From a virus, in the IMG/VR virus record IMGVR_UViG_3300037502_001148, positions 1 through 36,883 of that record: a stretch of DNA of 36,883 nucleotides; one strand, written 5' to 3'. Shown piece after piece: positions 22,085 to 29,819 of the stretch. The stretch's first letter is position 1. The number at the start of each line of letters is the position of its first letter. A model generated the notes under the pieces. It searched no databases. It was not told the DNA's origin and saw only the letters and a program-made list of their open reading frames with translations. The translations under genes and the position numbers were made by a program.

Positions 22085-24252
22085 CTACCTCGCCCCCTCA
22101 ATCGATAATCATTTCCTAGTTGTTTGTCCATCTCGGACCGGATTTCTCCGACCAGCGCGCCGGTGTCCATAACCAGCTGCGTGTTCGGATCGTACCCAGA
22201 TAAAAATTCAGCAATCAAGTCGATGATTGCATCCAGTTTCTGCGCAATGTACTCATTGCCCCAGCCCATAGCCGATGCAATGCCTTGCCCGATGCCGCCC
22301 AGCGTTTCACGGTTCAGCGGGATAATCGCTTCTGGTCCGGCCTCACCCACTCCGTGCATGCCGGAAGCTGTATCGAATAACGTCGCTTTTTCGAAAATCC
22401 CCCCGTCTTTGTGCCACGAAATCCCGAAGGATGGTACGCTCAACGGTTTCAAACTAAACTCGCCGCTGATACTGATTTTCGGCATTTTTAAAGACGGAAG
22501 CGACCAACTGAAATCAAAGAACCCTTTAATTTTATCGATTGCCGTTTTTACCGCTTCTTTCGCTCGGTTGACAGGATCCATTATCTTGTCGTACACTTCG
22601 CCGAATTTCTCGCCGACAGAAGAAACTGTCGAACGAACTTTATCGTTGATCCCGTCTTTTATTTCTTGAAATTTCGAAACCACGCTGTTTTTTATTTCAG
22701 TGACTTCGTTAACGAAATTATTTTTCATTTCCGTCGCTTTTGAAACGACATCCGAAACCGCTTCGGCTATTTTCTGTTTCATACTGTCTTTCATTTCGTT
22801 AAAATGATTAACTGCATTTGTTTTGAGTTCTACAATTTTGGCCACGAACTTATCTTTCATTTCAGTCGCTTTCGTAACCATATCAGAAACGATATTCGCT
22901 AGCGTGACAGTGAAAAACTCTTTTATAGCGCCCCAAATTTCAATAGCTTTAGCCTTAACCATATCCCAGTTCTGCCATAACCACACGCCGGCAGCGATAG
23001 CAACCGCAATAGCTGCCGCCAAAGCAACTAAAGGCCAGTTTATGGACAAGATTGCCACGCCTACAGCCGTGTATCCCAACGATGCGGCAGCGGAAATCGC
23101 TCCACCTAGTGCAATCGCTCCATTCACAAGCGCTATACCGCCGGAAATAGCTGCAAAAACGGCAACCGTTCCACCAATGCCAGCAATGATCGGCAGGTAT
23201 GTATCCACGAACGTCTGAAAGTCATCCTTCAGTTTGACGAAATCTATTCCCAACACCGCATCTTTTATTTCTCCGAATTTCGTAGCCATATCAGATAAAA
23301 AGGTACTGTCTGCCATGTTGTCCTTGAACGTTTGAATTGCATCAAATACCGGCTGCATGACCGTTTTTAACGTTTCCCACGCGACCGATTCAGTGATTTC
23401 TGTTTTCAAGTCCCCAAACCAGGTTTGGAAATCCTGAACCTTTTCGCCGGCCGTTTGCAGCCATCCTGTGACGGTCTGTAACCCTTGTACAGCGATATCC
23501 AGAATAGGCGCGCCTACCAATGCCGCAAAGTCGGACCAAGCTTGTTTCATGTTGCCCAGCTGGTTTTCGTATGAATCGGATTCACGCGCCGCTTGTCCAG
23601 TAGCCCCCGCAGCTTCTTGCATTGTTTGAGCAAACTGCATCCGTGCGATTTGCTTATCCGCTTCGCCCAGTTCGCTCCACTCTACCCCCAAGTTTTCCGA
23701 TGCCCAGGATGCAAGCTGCGTTTCGTTGGCAAAAAGTCCGATTGCTTCCCCGCCTTCGTAGTTCCCTTTAATAAAGCTACTCAATGCGCTATTTGCGTTT
23801 TCGTAGCTCATATCATAAAAGGCTGCCGCATCACTCGCCAACGTTACCGCATTTGTAGCTTGCGCCATCGCTTCTTCAGTAGATAGACCTAATCCCTTAA
23901 ACATCGATGTCGTAGCCGTAAAAGACGGCTTAATTCGATTGGGCAACATGCCAAACTGCTGCGCCATTCCGTTGATCGCATCGCTTGCTTGTGTCTGGCT
24001 ACCTCCGAACACTTGTTCAAACTGCGCCTGTATAGCCTTCGCGCTGGCTGCTGCTTCGACGGTCATTTTGCCGAAGCTAACAAGTTTTTGAGCCGCGAAC
24101 GCCGCACCAATCGCACCAGCCGCCTTTTTGAAGAATCCGGATATTTTTGTTCCGGCGCTTTCGGCTTTCCCTGTTGTTTCGTCAATTCCTTTATTGGCAT
24201 CTTTATTATTCAGTCCAATCGTACCGAATAATTTAAATATTTCTCCCATCAT
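22081..24252 (-). CDS. Tape measure protein
   Basis: The 723-aa protein opens MMGEIFKLFGTIGLNNKDAN and contains helical regions with TMP signatures (FKGLGLSTEEAMAQATNAV ... YENQLGNMKQAWSDFAALVG). A hydrophobic block follows (about 350-430: AAISGGIALVNGAIALGG, NWPLVALAAAIAVAIAAGVW). A repeated helical part has two copies of KATEMK(D/N)xFV about 49 residues apart. The C-terminus carries GMHGVGEAGPEAIIPLNRE. It sets tail length; at about 0.15 nm per residue this implies a tail near 110 nm. ATGA overlap with the GT gene. Confidence 0.92.
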   Translation of the reverse strand: MMGEIFKLFGTIGLNNKDANKGIDETTGKAESAGTKISGFFKKAAGAIGAAFAAQKLVSFGKMTVEAAASAKAIQAQFEQVFGGSQTQASDAINGMAQQFGMLPNRIKPSFTATTSMFKGLGLSTEEAMAQATNAVTLASDAAAFYDMSYENANSALSSFIKGNYEGGEAIGLFANETQLASWASENLGVEWSELGEADKQIARMQFAQTMQEAAGATGQAARESDSYENQLGNMKQAWSDFAALVGAPILDIAVQGLQTVTGWLQTAGEKVQDFQTWFGDLKTEITESVAWETLKTVMQPVFDAIQTFKDNMADSTFLSDMATKFGEIKDAVLGIDFVKLKDDFQTFVDTYLPIIAGIGGTVAVFAAISGGIALVNGAIALGGAISAAASLGYTAVGVAILSINWPLVALAAAIAVAIAAGVWLWQNWDMVKAKAIEIWGAIKEFFTVTLANIVSDMVTKATEMKDKFVAKIVELKTNAVNHFNEMKDSMKQKIAEAVSDVVSKATEMKNNFVNEVTEIKNSVVSKFQEIKDGINDKVRSTVSSVGEKFGEVYDKIMDPVNRAKEAVKTAIDKIKGFFDFSWSLPSLKMPKISISGEFSLKPLSVPSFGISWHKDGGIFEKATLFDTASGMHGVGEAGPEAIIPLNRETLGGIGQGIASAMGWGNEYIAQKLDAIIDLIAEFLSGYDPNTQLVMDTGALVGEIRSEMDKQLGNDYRLRGRGR

Positions 24253-24593
24253 GTTTCATTTTCACCGCCTTTATCTACCGGCTTAATGAACCGCATCGCC
24301 AATTCAAGCGCTTTTCGCTCTTCTTCTTTGGTAATCGTCGCCGTTTTTGGCTTGCGGGCCGATTTCAGATATTTCTTTTTGAAATCCTTGTAACTCATAT
24401 TCGCATCCTTGTGCAGCCACGTCTGCCATATTTCATCTTCGTTTTCCTGGTCGATTAAATCCAAAAGAAAATCCGCTAACCCGTCAAGCGTGTAGGTGCT
24501 TAATAGGTCTAGCGGATTCGCGTAACGCTTAAACAACGTGTCTTTTAGTTTGAATTCTCCGGCTGCAGAAACGATGCGATAGATAAGAAAAAA
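24249..24593 (-). CDS. Tail assembly chaperone GT extension, made by -1 frameshift
   Basis: This frame is open from just after a TGA (24596) but has no good ribosome-binding site. Its first residues, LIYRIVSAAGEFKLKD, read as protein well before the only start-like codon (TTG 24536). The slippery heptamer T TTT TTC (24593-24587), in frame with the gene at 24545-25006, would join 140 residues of that protein to 112 encoded here (about 252 aa). This is the lambda G/GT arrangement. The T part (KRYANPLDLLSTYTLDGLAD ... EERKALELAMRFIKP) is helical. It helps load the tail tube on the tape measure. Confidence 0.8.
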   Translation of the reverse strand, partial: FFLIYRIVSAAGEFKLKDTLFKRYANPLDLLSTYTLDGLADFLLDLIDQENEDEIWQTWLHKDANMSYKDFKKKYLKSARKPKTATITKEEERKALELAMRFIKPVDKGGENET

Positions 24594-25006
24594 TCAGCCA
24601 GTTCCGGCTTCTTGAAGAATGCAATGATTAAACCTGTGTAGTCCTTCAGACTTAAATTCTGGACCGTAGCAAGTGTTTCTCCGGTCAGGTCTGCCAACAG
24701 CGCATTAATGTCACCTTTAAGCTTACCAGCATTCAGAAGCACTTTCTGCAACATGCCAGCCATCGCTTCCATGCCACGTCTTTCTGCTTCGGCTTCTTGT
24801 TTCGCTTTGTCAGCTTCTTGCTTGGCTAGTTCCGCTTTGGTCGGTTGTTTTTTCTTATGATCCAGCGGCACCACGTTGGCCACAGATCCAGATTCCACAT
24901 TGTTTTGAAACAACGTCATGAACTCGTCTTTAATATCCATCTTTCCAACGATAGCAAGAAGAGTGAACAAGTCGTCACCCTTCAATTCGCGCATTTCTAA
25001 TGTCAT
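24545..25006 (-). CDS. Tail assembly chaperone G
   Basis: The 153-aa protein starts MTLEMRELKGDDLFTLLAIV, typical of Gram-positive phage tail assembly chaperones. It has a Lys/Glu/Ala-rich middle (KQEADKAKQEAEAERRG) and a helical end (LKDYTGLIIAFFKKPELADF). The zero-frame stop comes 13 codons after the slippery site (FF | LSIASFLQPENSN). It lies between the tail tube and tape measure genes. GGAGG precedes the ATG. Confidence 0.82.
   Translation of the reverse strand: MTLEMRELKGDDLFTLLAIVGKMDIKDEFMTLFQNNVESGSVANVVPLDHKKKQPTKAELAKQEADKAKQEAEAERRGMEAMAGMLQKVLLNAGKLKGDINALLADLTGETLATVQNLSLKDYTGLIIAFFKKPELADFFLSIASFLQPENSN
24587..24593 (-). other. Programmed -1 frameshift site
   Basis: T TTT TTC fits X-XXY-YYZ in the zero frame (GAT TTT TTC TTA). 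Slipping back one base gives TTT TTT CTT ATC TAT, which continues into the GT extension. The two frames overlap for 16 codons. Confidence 0.8.
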
Positions 25007-25019
25007 GTGTCCGTTCCTC

Positions 25020-25613
25020 CTATGCTATTGTTGGAAATAGAATTTTCCATGGATATTCATCTGCTAACAGTTGTTCAACGCTTGCGTGCGCTTCATACGT
25101 TTGTTCAATGACCATCTCATTATTATCTTCGGTCGCGCCTTCGAAACCGCTTGTGCATAGCGCGTTATCCAAGATAAAGATGACCGGATCAGTCGTGCCG
25201 GATAAACGTCCCACAACCGCGATGTTGTTTGTGTAGTCTGTATCTTCGATAAAGCGTTTTGTCGTGATGACTTTATAGCCAGTCGGCGCATCGATAGCAT
25301 TCGCTGATTCTAAATTGCCGTTTAACGATTTGCGGATCGTTTCAGCTGTGATTTCCTTCACGTTTGCGGTAACGGTAGCCGTTGCCGCTTCCAATACTTT
25401 ATTGCCTTTCACCTTCATATGGCTTGTGCCGTCCACATCGATATCGCGGTATGTTTGTTCAATCGTAACCGTCACACCACCTGAAGTCGCCCCGTGAAGC
25501 GTTCCGGTGAATCCGCCCAATTCCGTGTACGTCAACCCTGTATAAACGGTCGCTGCATCGATCACATAATTTTTTGATGTGCTACTTGTATAGCCTGTTT
25601 TTGCTAATGCCAT
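25020..25613 (-). CDS. Major tail (tube) protein
   Basis: The 197-aa protein is beta-rich, starting MALAKTGYTSSTSKNYVIDA, with ELGGFTGTLHGATSGGVTVT and RDIDVDGTSHMKVKGNKVLE in the middle and EQLLADEYPWKILFPTIA at the end. Size and position before the chaperone genes are those of a phi13/HK97-type tail tube subunit. An early-stop variant with an Ig domain is not seen. A Shine-Dalgarno is modest (GGAACAAATAA before ATG). Confidence 0.85.
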   Translation of the reverse strand: MALAKTGYTSSTSKNYVIDAATVYTGLTYTELGGFTGTLHGATSGGVTVTIEQTYRDIDVDGTSHMKVKGNKVLEAATATVTANVKEITAETIRKSLNGNLESANAIDAPTGYKVITTKRFIEDTDYTNNIAVVGRLSGTTDPVIFILDNALCTSGFEGATEDNNEMVIEQTYEAHASVEQLLADEYPWKILFPTIA

Positions 25614-25982
25614 TTATTTGTTCCTCCAGTCTACTTTGCAATAAAATTGCAAGTTTCTTCGTTTTATTAAATCGTCCCCGGTCGGTATTTTGTTTGATCG
25701 CAAAAAATTAAAGCGAATGTAAAGCCCTTCCGTCATCAGTTTGTTGTCGCGGAAATGGTCCCGAAGCCGGTCTTCGATTCCGAACACGTTGGAATAACTC
25801 GGATGCGCGTCGAAGATATCCACGTCCACATAAAAGCCATCTATGTTCCGCTCGATCGGTTCGGCATCGATGTCATAGGTCAGATAGGGATAGCTTACGT
25901 TTGTGCTTGTGTTCTTTTCGTGGTAACTCTGCGGCAGCACCTTGCGAAACTCCGCTGTCAGCACCGTCATAAACTCAATCAT
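25614..25982 (-). CDS. Tail terminator / tail completion protein
   Basis: A 122-aa alpha/beta protein (MIEFMTVLTAEFRKVLPQSY, YPYLTYDIDAEPIERNIDGF, YVDVDIFDAHPSYSNVFGIE). This matches the minor tail or terminator proteins found between the HK97 gp10-like gene and the tail tube. It caps the finished tail and joins the head. The ATGA overlap with the preceding gene indicates coupling. Confidence 0.75.
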   Translation of the reverse strand: MIEFMTVLTAEFRKVLPQSYHEKNTSTNVSYPYLTYDIDAEPIERNIDGFYVDVDIFDAHPSYSNVFGIEDRLRDHFRDNKLMTEGLYIRFNFLRSNKIPTGDDLIKRRNLQFYCKVDWRNK

Positions 25983-26416
25983 CCTTTTCCACCCCCGAAC
26001 TTCGCTTTAAATTCCTTGCCTACAATCTCCTGGATCTTCGCTTTATTGCGTCGGAATGCTGGTCTTAAAAATGGTTGTGGCGCCATCCCGTTCGTGTGAT
26101 GCCATTTTCCATCAGGCGTTTGATAACTCCATCCGCCTTTTCGGCCCGCTCCGTTCTCTGCGAATTCCCCAGTACCATATTCGACGTACATCGCATAATC
26201 CAATGGCGAACCGATTTTCGCAGCCGGTCCGTTGCTGGTGTCCACGACGTTGTGGTCGATTTTGTCGCGCAGTTCGCCGCTATCCCCAACTGGTGCCAGT
26301 GCCTTCGCGGATGCTTCCACGATCAAGGCAGCCGATTCCAGCGCTTGAAACATAGCGTCATCCATCTGCGCTTTTACCTTTTTCGAATTATCCGTAAATT
26401 TAAACCCACTAGCCAC
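25979..26416 (-). CDS. HK97 gp10-like head-tail / tail component
   Basis: The 145-aa protein has the family pattern: an N-terminal helix (FQALESAALIVEASAKALAP), the conserved P-x-D-x-G-x-LR segment (VGDSGELRDKIDHNVVD), YVEYGTG (residues about 77-83) and the C-terminal APQPFLRPAF. It participates in neck/tail completion. It starts at GTG with GGGGG upstream and overlaps the preceding gene by 8 nt. Confidence 0.85.
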   Translation of the reverse strand: MASGFKFTDNSKKVKAQMDDAMFQALESAALIVEASAKALAPVGDSGELRDKIDHNVVDTSNGPAAKIGSPLDYAMYVEYGTGEFAENGAGRKGGWSYQTPDGKWHHTNGMAPQPFLRPAFRRNKAKIQEIVGKEFKAKFGGGKG

Positions 26417-26729
26417 TGATCACACCCCCAAACTTGCAATACAGTTCATTGTGGTGATGCACGCCCATAGGATCGTCGGCATATGTGATTGTGTAATAGC
26501 GTTTCCGATCATCCACTATCCGCATGTCAGCCGTTACCCATGAAATGAACTCCGGCAAAATCAAGATGTGTGTTGATTGCTCGATAATGGCGTTCTGAAC
26601 GCTGTTCAGGTCGGTGCCTGTCACTAAGTCGAGATAACCGAAAACCTCTTTCAAATCGCTCCAATCTTCCGTAAAACCGCCGATATTGTCATCGGCTTGT
26701 GTTTTGGCTTGAATCAGAAAACGATTCAT
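26409..26729 (-). CDS. Head-tail joining (head closure) protein
   Basis: The 106-aa protein carries the Phage_H_T_join type pattern: ADDNIGGFTEDWSDLKEVFG (a 'DExGG..W' start), SWVTADMRIVDDRKRYYTIT and GVHHHNELYCKFGG. It plugs the connector after packaging and offers the surface for tail attachment. GGTGG precedes the ATG. Confidence 0.8.
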   Translation of the reverse strand: MNRFLIQAKTQADDNIGGFTEDWSDLKEVFGYLDLVTGTDLNSVQNAIIEQSTHILILPEFISWVTADMRIVDDRKRYYTITYADDPMGVHHHNELYCKFGGVISG

Positions 26730-26730
26730 G

Positions 26731-27261
26731 TCACCACCTCATTTTCTCGTACTTCTTCAGGAATGAAACCATTGCAGCTGGATAACCATCCACCGTTTCG
26801 CTTGCGTTCACATCGTAGTAGGTTGTACTCATGCGGCTGATGCTCTCGGACTTGATGCCGATCTTGTCAGCCATTTTCAAGTTGTAGGATAATATCTTTT
26901 TCAGCCCGGCTTTGACGTCTGCCGGATACTGTACCAGCGTTATCATCGAACCGCTTGTATTTGCCACAAAAAACGGCTTGCCTTGCACTTTTATCTGTTT
27001 TCCTGTTAACTCTTCGACAACATACAAACCGTCGTTGTAGTGCGAATAATTGATCTCTATCGTGTCGCCTGTTTTAATGCCCACGATCGGATCTTTTACC
27101 GCAATCAAGTTTTCTCCAACAAATTCAATATCTTTAAATCGAATATGCTTATTCTGGAAACTATTGTTCGTCAAACTGCGAAAAGCGACTTCAAAAGCAT
27201 CCAGGTCTTCTTGCGTGACGTTATAATCGATCAAACGCGCATCGCCAAGTGTGATGATCAT
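26731..27261 (-). CDS. Head-tail connector / adaptor protein
   Basis: A 176-aa protein. The N-terminus (RLIDYNVTQEDLDAFEVAFR) and C-terminus (AGLKKILSYNLKMADKIGIK, AMVSFLKKYEKMRW) are helical, as in gp6/gp15-type adaptors. They enclose a beta insert (DIEFVGENLIAVKDPIVGIK, GDTIEINYSHYNDGLYVVEE). Position after the capsid genes supports an adaptor role. GGGGGG precedes the ATG. Confidence 0.75.
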   Translation of the reverse strand: MIITLGDARLIDYNVTQEDLDAFEVAFRSLTNNSFQNKHIRFKDIEFVGENLIAVKDPIVGIKTGDTIEINYSHYNDGLYVVEELTGKQIKVQGKPFFVANTSGSMITLVQYPADVKAGLKKILSYNLKMADKIGIKSESISRMSTTYYDVNASETVDGYPAAMVSFLKKYEKMRW

Positions 27262-27275
27262 TTATTTCCCCCCTC

Positions 27276-27309
27276 AAAAAGAAAAAGAGGGAATGATCAT
27301 CCCTCTTTT
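27276..27309 (-). terminator. Intrinsic terminator inside the head operon
   Basis: Perfect 10-bp stem between 27283-27292 and 27300-27309 with a 7-nt loop, followed in leftward RNA by U-rich sequence (to 27276). It contains the stop codon of the 76-aa gene. It would lower expression of everything beyond the capsid genes unless read through. Confidence 0.75.
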
Positions 27310-27527
27310 GTTGTCTTCTTTGCCGGTGCTTTTTTCTTCGGCTCCGGTTCCACTTCTTCGGCCACTTCTTCAGGTGCTTCTTCAGCTACCTCTTCCACGT
27401 TGTAGCCCTTTTCTTTGAACATGGTAATCAGCCATGTATCTTCCGTTTCGGCCACGCCGTTCGCAAAAGGAATGCCAAAATCCACGCCGTTGTAATTCGG
27501 ATTACTCTTAATTGTAATTTTAGCCAT
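27297..27527 (-). CDS. Small head-region protein with acidic/basic tail, 76 aa
   Basis: The first 45 residues are compact (MAKITIKSNPNYNGVDFGIP ... TEDTWLITMFKEKGYNVEEV). The rest is an acidic Glu/Ala/Pro run (EEAPEEVAEEVEPEP) and then a Lys-rich end (KKKAPAKKTTKEG). Small proteins of this kind between capsid and connector genes occur in several siphophages. A decoration or capsid-associated role is possible but unproven. Confidence 0.65.
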   Translation of the reverse strand: MAKITIKSNPNYNGVDFGIPFANGVAETEDTWLITMFKEKGYNVEEVAEEAPEEVAEEVEPEPKKKAPAKKTTKEG

Positions 27528-27540
27528 TTAAGCCACCACC

Positions 27541-28530
27541 TTACTGTACTTTCAAGTTACGCAATACGCCTGCTTTGCGGCTGTTCTTCAATGCGATACC
27601 AGCGACTAACTCGACTTCGCCTTTCTTGACTGCGCCCGGTTGTGTGAAGTCTGGCAGATATTGCGAAATGCCGACGCCGCCCATAGGTGTAACCCCGTGA
27701 AAACCGTCCAAGCCGATATTTACTGCATACAAATCCGTTAAACCTGTTTGCGCCGTGCCAACCGTACGATCGAACACACCAACAACAGATCCTGTACTAG
27801 GCGTTCCGGCGTTTACAGATGTGTAATAGCCAAGGTCCACCAAAGGAATACCGTCATAAGCGTCCACTTTACGGCCGAATGCGTCTTCTGTTTGGGACAA
27901 GTAACCGGCATAACGTGCAGCTGATTTGATTTTATTCATCAGTTTCGCGTTACCCATCAGCATGGACGGAACGCCGTCTAAATTGGAAAGGAATGCGTCA
28001 ATTTTATCCAGGAATGCGAATGCTGCCGCTTGTGTTGCAATGGTCGTCAAATCAACGACTGCGGTAGTTCCCAATTCGGTTGATGTGCCAGTCAGTAATT
28101 TATCCAAGCCATCGAATGCGTTCGCGTCAGTTGTGGCGTTGCCGTTAATCAACGCGTTGTGGAATGCGTTTTGCACACCTTTAATCTTTTGCTCCATCTG
28201 GAAGGATGCTTCTGCAACTTGTCCGGAAGTCGATTGGATCACGCGGTCAATCTCGAAAGATCCACCCAGCACAGCCAATTTTGCGGTTTTGCTTTCTTTC
28301 ACCGCTTCGTTTGCTGTGTACTCGCTGTTGATCGCGCGGAATCCGGCTGTTGCTGGTGTTTTCAGTTGCGTATAGCCGTAAACCAACGTGGACCCGCCCG
28401 TGCCTGGTGAAACCGCATCATCATAAATCAATCTGTCCATCAAGATCGAACCGCGACGGAACTGGTCAACAACTTGTTGATCCACCTTGTTTGCCATGCC
28501 TACTTTTGCCTGTAATAGTGTTAATACCAT
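27541..28530 (-). CDS. Major capsid protein
   Basis: The 329-aa protein lies directly after the scaffold gene. Visible HK97-type segments are an N-terminal helix (VDQQVVDQFRRGSILMDRLI), the extended E-loop-like part (VYGYTQLKTPATAGFRAINS), the spine helix (QMEQKIKGVQNAFHNALING) and a P-domain and A-domain end (VSASMLMGNAKLM-like segment; KLMNKIKSAARYAGYLSQTE; GYYTSVNAGTPS). There is no protease gene nearby and scaffold is separate, as in phi29-like or GP20-type systems. AGGGGG is 9 nt before the ATG. Confidence 0.88.
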   Translation of the reverse strand: MVLTLLQAKVGMANKVDQQVVDQFRRGSILMDRLIYDDAVSPGTGGSTLVYGYTQLKTPATAGFRAINSEYTANEAVKESKTAKLAVLGGSFEIDRVIQSTSGQVAEASFQMEQKIKGVQNAFHNALINGNATTDANAFDGLDKLLTGTSTELGTTAVVDLTTIATQAAAFAFLDKIDAFLSNLDGVPSMLMGNAKLMNKIKSAARYAGYLSQTEDAFGRKVDAYDGIPLVDLGYYTSVNAGTPSTGSVVGVFDRTVGTAQTGLTDLYAVNIGLDGFHGVTPMGGVGISQYLPDFTQPGAVKKGEVELVAGIALKNSRKAGVLRNLKVQ

Positions 28531-28543
28531 TTTTTATTTCCCC

Positions 28544-29113
28544 CTATTTTTTAAATTGTTGCTCGATCGCTTCCGCCAATGATTGCGGTTCGTTCGGCGT
28601 TTGATTGCCTGTTGGTAATTTATTATCTATGACTTTAAAGCCGTTTGGTGCTTGTGGTTGTCCTGGTGCAGGATCCGCAGACTTGAAGAACGTCGGATTC
28701 GCTTCCTGCAACGCCTTAACTTTGTTGTCCAGGTCCACGACGTTGCCGTCTTTGTCTGTTTCCAACTGCCCCAGCTTAAACATCATATAATCTACATCCG
28801 CAACGCCTGCTTTCGTCAGCGCTTCTTTGATCGTGAACGTTTTGCGTTCTTCAGCGCGTTCGGATTCAAGCTGCTGCATCTTTGTTTCATACTCGGAAAT
28901 CTTCGTCTGCAATTCTTCGTTGTCCTTGTTGTTTTTTTGCAACGTGGTCAGCGTTTCGTTCGCCGTCTTCAGTTCTTCCACTTTCGAATTGAAATCTGTT
29001 TTAGGGACTGCGTTCTTCGGAAATTCCGCGTCTATTTCCTTGTTCGCCGCTTCCACATCTACAGTTCCATCCTCTTTTGTATGCTTTTCTAAAATCATTT
29101 TGATCCAGTCCAT
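28544..29113 (-). CDS. Scaffold protein, GP20 family
   Basis: The start at 29113 (MDWIKMILEKHTKEDGTVDV) is chosen because GGAG lies 9 nt upstream; the in-frame ATG at 29128 has its purines only 1 nt away. The 189-aa product has a long coiled coil (VEELKTANETLTTLQKNNKD ... EYETKMQQLESERAEER), then KEALTKAGVADVDYMMFKLG, and a flexible end with a short C-terminal helix (PQSLAEAIEQQFKK). This is the phage minor structural GP20/scaffold family. It templates procapsid assembly and leaves before maturation. Confidence 0.87.
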   Translation of the reverse strand: MDWIKMILEKHTKEDGTVDVEAANKEIDAEFPKNAVPKTDFNSKVEELKTANETLTTLQKNNKDNEELQTKISEYETKMQQLESERAEERKTFTIKEALTKAGVADVDYMMFKLGQLETDKDGNVVDLDNKVKALQEANPTFFKSADPAPGQPQAPNGFKVIDNKLPTGNQTPNEPQSLAEAIEQQFKK

Positions 29114-29219
29114 TATTAAAAACTCCATTCCTTTTTATTCTGGTCGGTACCAGTTAGAGTTGCGGGATATTCCGCCCGCGTTCGGTGTCAAGACTTTTAG
29201 CGTCGTTCTTCAGGACGTG

Positions 29220-29245
29220 AAAAAAGGCCGAGAATAATCACGGCC
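29220..29245 (-). terminator. Intrinsic terminator between gp49-like and scaffold genes
   Basis: In leftward RNA GGCCG (29245-29241) pairs with CGGCC (29230-29226), followed by six U. A second, U-free inverted repeat (GCGGG 29162-29166 with CCCGC 29175-29179) lies downstream, so the 140-bp gap before the scaffold start is strongly structured. Confidence 0.7.
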
Positions 29246-29255
29246 ATAAGTCAAT

Positions 29256-29513
29256 TTATAATTTCCCGAGTTCACACTGAAGCTTGTAGCCTTCGAATGC
29301 CCAAAGTTGGTCTTTAATCTTACGCTCGCAGATTTCCACTCCGATAGTTGCATCGTAATTGGCAGGATCCACACACGCGGAATGCTCAACGATTGTAAAG
29401 CCGTTCGGAAGTTGAACGGTCATTACCGTGCATTTGTTCCAATACGTTTCAACTTTCTTTTCTGACTGTTCAAAAATATTGTCAATTTGCTCTTTCGTTA
29501 CTGTGTTATTCAT
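29256..29513 (-). CDS. N4 gp49 / Sf6 gp66 family protein
   Basis: The 85-aa product shows the family signature: TKEQIDNIFEQSEKKVETYW, then VQLPNGFTIVEHSACVDPAN and YDATIGVEICERKIKDQLW. The family is widespread in phages, and its function is not established. The start overlaps the preceding 42-aa gene's stop as ATGA, with AAGGGG upstream. It lies in the small-gene island between MuF and scaffold. Confidence 0.85.
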   Translation of the reverse strand: MNNTVTKEQIDNIFEQSEKKVETYWNKCTVMTVQLPNGFTIVEHSACVDPANYDATIGVEICERKIKDQLWAFEGYKLQCELGKL

Positions 29514-29638
29514 AGTAAACCCCTTCTTTTAGCGTCTTTCATTAGCTGCGCATAGTGATATCCAACCATCGGCCATCGATGCAGCGGAATGCCTTTATTG
29601 CGATAATTAAACGTTCCCCATAGGAAGTTTTTCACCAT
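29510..29638 (-). CDS. 42-aa basic protein
   Basis: The frame begins ATG GTG AAA AAC and encodes KNFLWGTFNYRNKGIPLHRW followed by PMVGYHYAQLMKDAKRRGLL. It is basic and aromatic, with HRWP in the centre. GGGG lies 3 nt and AAAGG 12 nt before the ATG. The stop overlaps the gp49-like ATG, which strongly suggests it is translated. No family is recognised. Confidence 0.55.
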   Translation of the reverse strand: MVKNFLWGTFNYRNKGIPLHRWPMVGYHYAQLMKDAKRRGLL

Positions 29639-29705
29639 CGTCCCCACACCCTTTCAAGTTATTGCCATTTAACCCATGACTGGAAGATATTGGATCACCG
29701 CCTTC

Positions 29706-29768
29706 CTACCGTAAACGGTATGCCTTCAAAACCAACCAATTCAACATTTTAACTAGTCGCTTTTTCAT
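29706..29768 (-). CDS. 20-aa cationic peptide frame
   Basis: A 21-codon frame starts with ATG AAA AAG CGA and ends CGT TTA CGG TAG. AAAGGAG sits 7 nt upstream, a near-ideal ribosome-binding site. The peptide is rich in Lys, Arg and Leu (KKRLVKMLNWLVLKAY), suggesting an amphipathic helix. It could be a genuine micro-protein or a leader for the downstream genes. About 65 bp beyond it show no further convincing gene. Confidence 0.35.
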   Translation of the reverse strand: MKKRLVKMLNWLVLKAYRLR

Positions 29769-29789
29769 TCGGTTACTCCTTTATTGCAT

Positions 29790-29819
29790 AAAAATAGCAC
29801 CTATCGAATGATAGATGCT
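29790..29819 (-). terminator. Intrinsic terminator behind the MuF/54-aa pair
   Basis: Ten pairs between 29796-29805 and 29810-29819, one of them a G-U only in leftward RNA, surround a 4-nt loop and are followed by A and five U. It abuts the stop codon of the 54-aa gene (29820-29822). Confidence 0.8.

Noticed and set aside
26056-26419. Open frames of 99-114 codons on the plus strand in the neck genes
   Set aside because: They are shadows of the gp10-like gene; no start site and no protein-like composition.
27541-29113. Capsid protease in the head region
   Set aside because: No S14/S49/S78-type gene is present; the scaffold and capsid genes are adjacent and the only peptidase motif nearby is in MuF.
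29639-29705. A 9-codon frame with a GTG start between the 20-aa and 42-aa frames
   Set aside because: Too short to support, although a purine-rich sequence precedes it.
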